Shown here: in pieces, positions 12,734 to 13,832 of the stretch | Layout: every line of letters begins with the position of its first letter | Numbering within the stretch: position 1 is the stretch's first letter | DNA from: Betaproteobacteria bacterium | Lineage (GTDB): Bacteria > Pseudomonadota > Gammaproteobacteria > Burkholderiales > SG8-41 | Direction of reading: 5' to 3' | DNA length: 13,832 bases | NCBI GenBank assembly: GCA_025353085.1 | Contig: JANXRI010000292.1 | Span: 1-13,832, forward strand | Notes under the pieces: model-generated | The model's input: only the letters and a program-made list of their open reading frames with translations | Told to the model about the DNA's origin: nothing | Databases searched by the model: none | Program-made: the position numbers and the translations under genes

Positions 12734-13832
12734 ATGACAGATGCTGTGCGCGGCTACCCGGACCTGCATTCCCACCTCGACGCATTGAGGGCTAAAGGTC
12801 TGCTGCTGACCATCGACGAACCGATCGACAAGGACGCGGAACTGCACGCGCTCGTGCGCTGGCAGTTCGTCGGCGGCATCGAGGAAGCGCAGCGCAAGGC
12901 GTTTCTGTTCACGAATATAGTGAATGCGCGCGGCCGTAAATATGCGATGCCGGTGGTCGTCGGCGCAATCGCGGCGAACCGCGCGATTTACAGTATCGGC
13001 ATGGGCGTGCCGGTCGAGGAAATACCGGCGAAATGGGACCACGCGCTCGCGCACCCGGTGCGCCCGCGCGTCGTCGCCAACGCGGAATGCCAGGAAGTGG
13101 TGATAGAAGGCGCCGCGTTGCTGGGCGAAGGCCACGGCTTGGACATGCTGCCGATTCCGGTTTCGACACCGGGTTTCGACAGCGCGCCGACCTTGACCGC
13201 GACCAACGTCATCACGCGCGATCCCGAGACCGGCGTCCAGAACATGGGCACCTACCGCGCGGCATTGAAAGCGCCGGACCGTCTGGTGGTGCGCATGGCC
13301 ACGCGCGTCGGCGGTGCAGGCGGTTATCAGCATTATCTCAAGCATCAGAAGCGCGGCGACAAGACGATGCCGTGCGCGATCGTGCTGGGTTGCCCGCCGT
13401 ACGTCGCCTTCATGGGGCCGCAGAAGCTGCCGATCGACGTCGACGAGTTCGACGTCGCCGGCGGATTGGCGGGCGCGCCTATTAATGTGGTCAAGGCGAA
13501 GACCGTCGATCTGCTGGTGCCGGCGGAGGCCGAGATCGTGATCGAAGGGTATATAGATACCGAATATGTCGAGCCCGAAGCGCCGTTCGGCGAATCGCAC
13601 GGCCACGTCGCGCTCGAGGAATACAACATGCCGATGCGCGTGACCGCTATCACCCATCGCAAGCACGCGGTGATACCGTCCTATATCAGCCAGGTCGCAC
13701 CGAGTGAATCGAGCGTGATCAAGCGCGTCGCCTACGAGCCGCTGTTTCTCGCGCATCTGCGCGGCGCGCTCGGCATCCGCGGCGTCAAGCGCGTGTCGCT
13801 GCACGAGCCGTTGACGGGGCTATTGCGCGTGA
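12734..13832 (+). CDS. UbiD-family decarboxylase (prenylated-FMN dependent), 3' end outside the window
   Basis: The frame is open from ATG at 12734 to the window edge: 366 complete codons of a family usually about 450-500 residues long. UbiD landmarks are present: NMGTYRAAL (170-178), whose Asn170 and Arg175 match prFMN/metal-binding Asn168 and Arg173 of E. coli UbiD (from memory), and EPEAPFGESHG (280-290), with Glu282 and Glu287 at the catalytic acidic positions. Family members reversibly decarboxylate aromatic or alpha,beta-unsaturated acids using prenylated FMN supplied by a UbiX-type enzyme; no ubiX is in view. Because the gene is divergent from a molybdenum hydroxylase and far from ubiquinone genes, a catabolic role is more likely than ubiquinone synthesis. 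A TTG two codons upstream (12728) is an alternative start; the Shine-Dalgarno is weak for either. Confidence 0.93.
   Translation, partial: MTDAVRGYPDLHSHLDALRAKGLLLTIDEPIDKDAELHALVRWQFVGGIEEAQRKAFLFTNIVNARGRKYAMPVVVGAIAANRAIYSIGMGVPVEEIPAKWDHALAHPVRPRVVANAECQEVVIEGAALLGEGHGLDMLPIPVSTPGFDSAPTLTATNVITRDPETGVQNMGTYRAALKAPDRLVVRMATRVGGAGGYQHYLKHQKRGDKTMPCAIVLGCPPYVAFMGPQKLPIDVDEFDVAGGLAGAPINVVKAKTVDLLVPAEAEIVIEGYIDTEYVEPEAPFGESHGHVALEEYNMPMRVTAITHRKHAVIPSYISQVAPSESSVIKRVAYEPLFLAHLRGALGIRGVKRVSLHEPLTGLLRV

Noticed and set aside
12716..13804. 362-residue minus-strand open frame at the right edge
   Set aside because: It is antisense to the UbiD gene, whose prFMN and catalytic motifs are conserved; the minus frame is His/Arg-rich with no domain.

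Overview
The window is GC-rich, compact bacterial DNA. It looks like a betaproteobacterium of the Burkholderiales/Alcaligenaceae type, mainly because it carries three orphan Bug/TctC-type periplasmic solute receptors next to hydrolases and a CoxMSL-type molybdenum hydroxylase. This assignment is inferred from gene content; no marker gene is present.

Layout. At the left edge (1-339, +) is the C-terminal end of an alpha/beta hydrolase. A repeat- and terminator-rich gap follows (340-622), then a secreted GlcG/HbpS-like protein (623-1120, -). Divergent from that gene is a two-gene unit (1301-3060, +): an alpha/beta hydrolase whose stop overlaps the start of a Bug receptor. A bidirectional terminator (about 3143-3178) separates this unit from a long minus-strand run, 3192-12619. 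In transcription order the run reads: molybdenum hydroxylase FAD subunit, [2Fe-2S] subunit, molybdopterin subunit, ACMSD-like metal-dependent hydrolase/decarboxylase, Bug receptor, second Bug receptor, 4-TM membrane protein, LigI-like lactonase (amidohydrolase superfamily), and a small secreted beta-rich protein. Divergent from the FAD gene, a UbiD-family prenylated-FMN decarboxylase (12734 onward, +) runs off the right edge.

Function. The enzyme set (molybdenum hydroxylase, UbiD decarboxylase, ACMSD-like decarboxylase, 2-pyrone-4,6-dicarboxylate-lactonase-like enzyme, two alpha/beta hydrolases) together with three binding proteins for small organic acids suggests catabolism of aromatic, heteroaromatic or lignin-type carboxylates. 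The substrate cannot be read from the sequence. No regulator, TctA/TctB membrane components or UbiX is visible.

The most unusual feature is not a gene. Five spacers or gene ends hold hairpin elements of roughly 80-135 nt with inverted arms. In four of them the arms are visibly built from short tandem units of 8-10 nt. Their sequences differ but the design is shared. One element lies inside a reading frame and encodes most of the signal peptide of a Bug receptor. Another supplies the stop codon of the molybdopterin subunit. A third sits between two molybdenum hydroxylase subunit genes.
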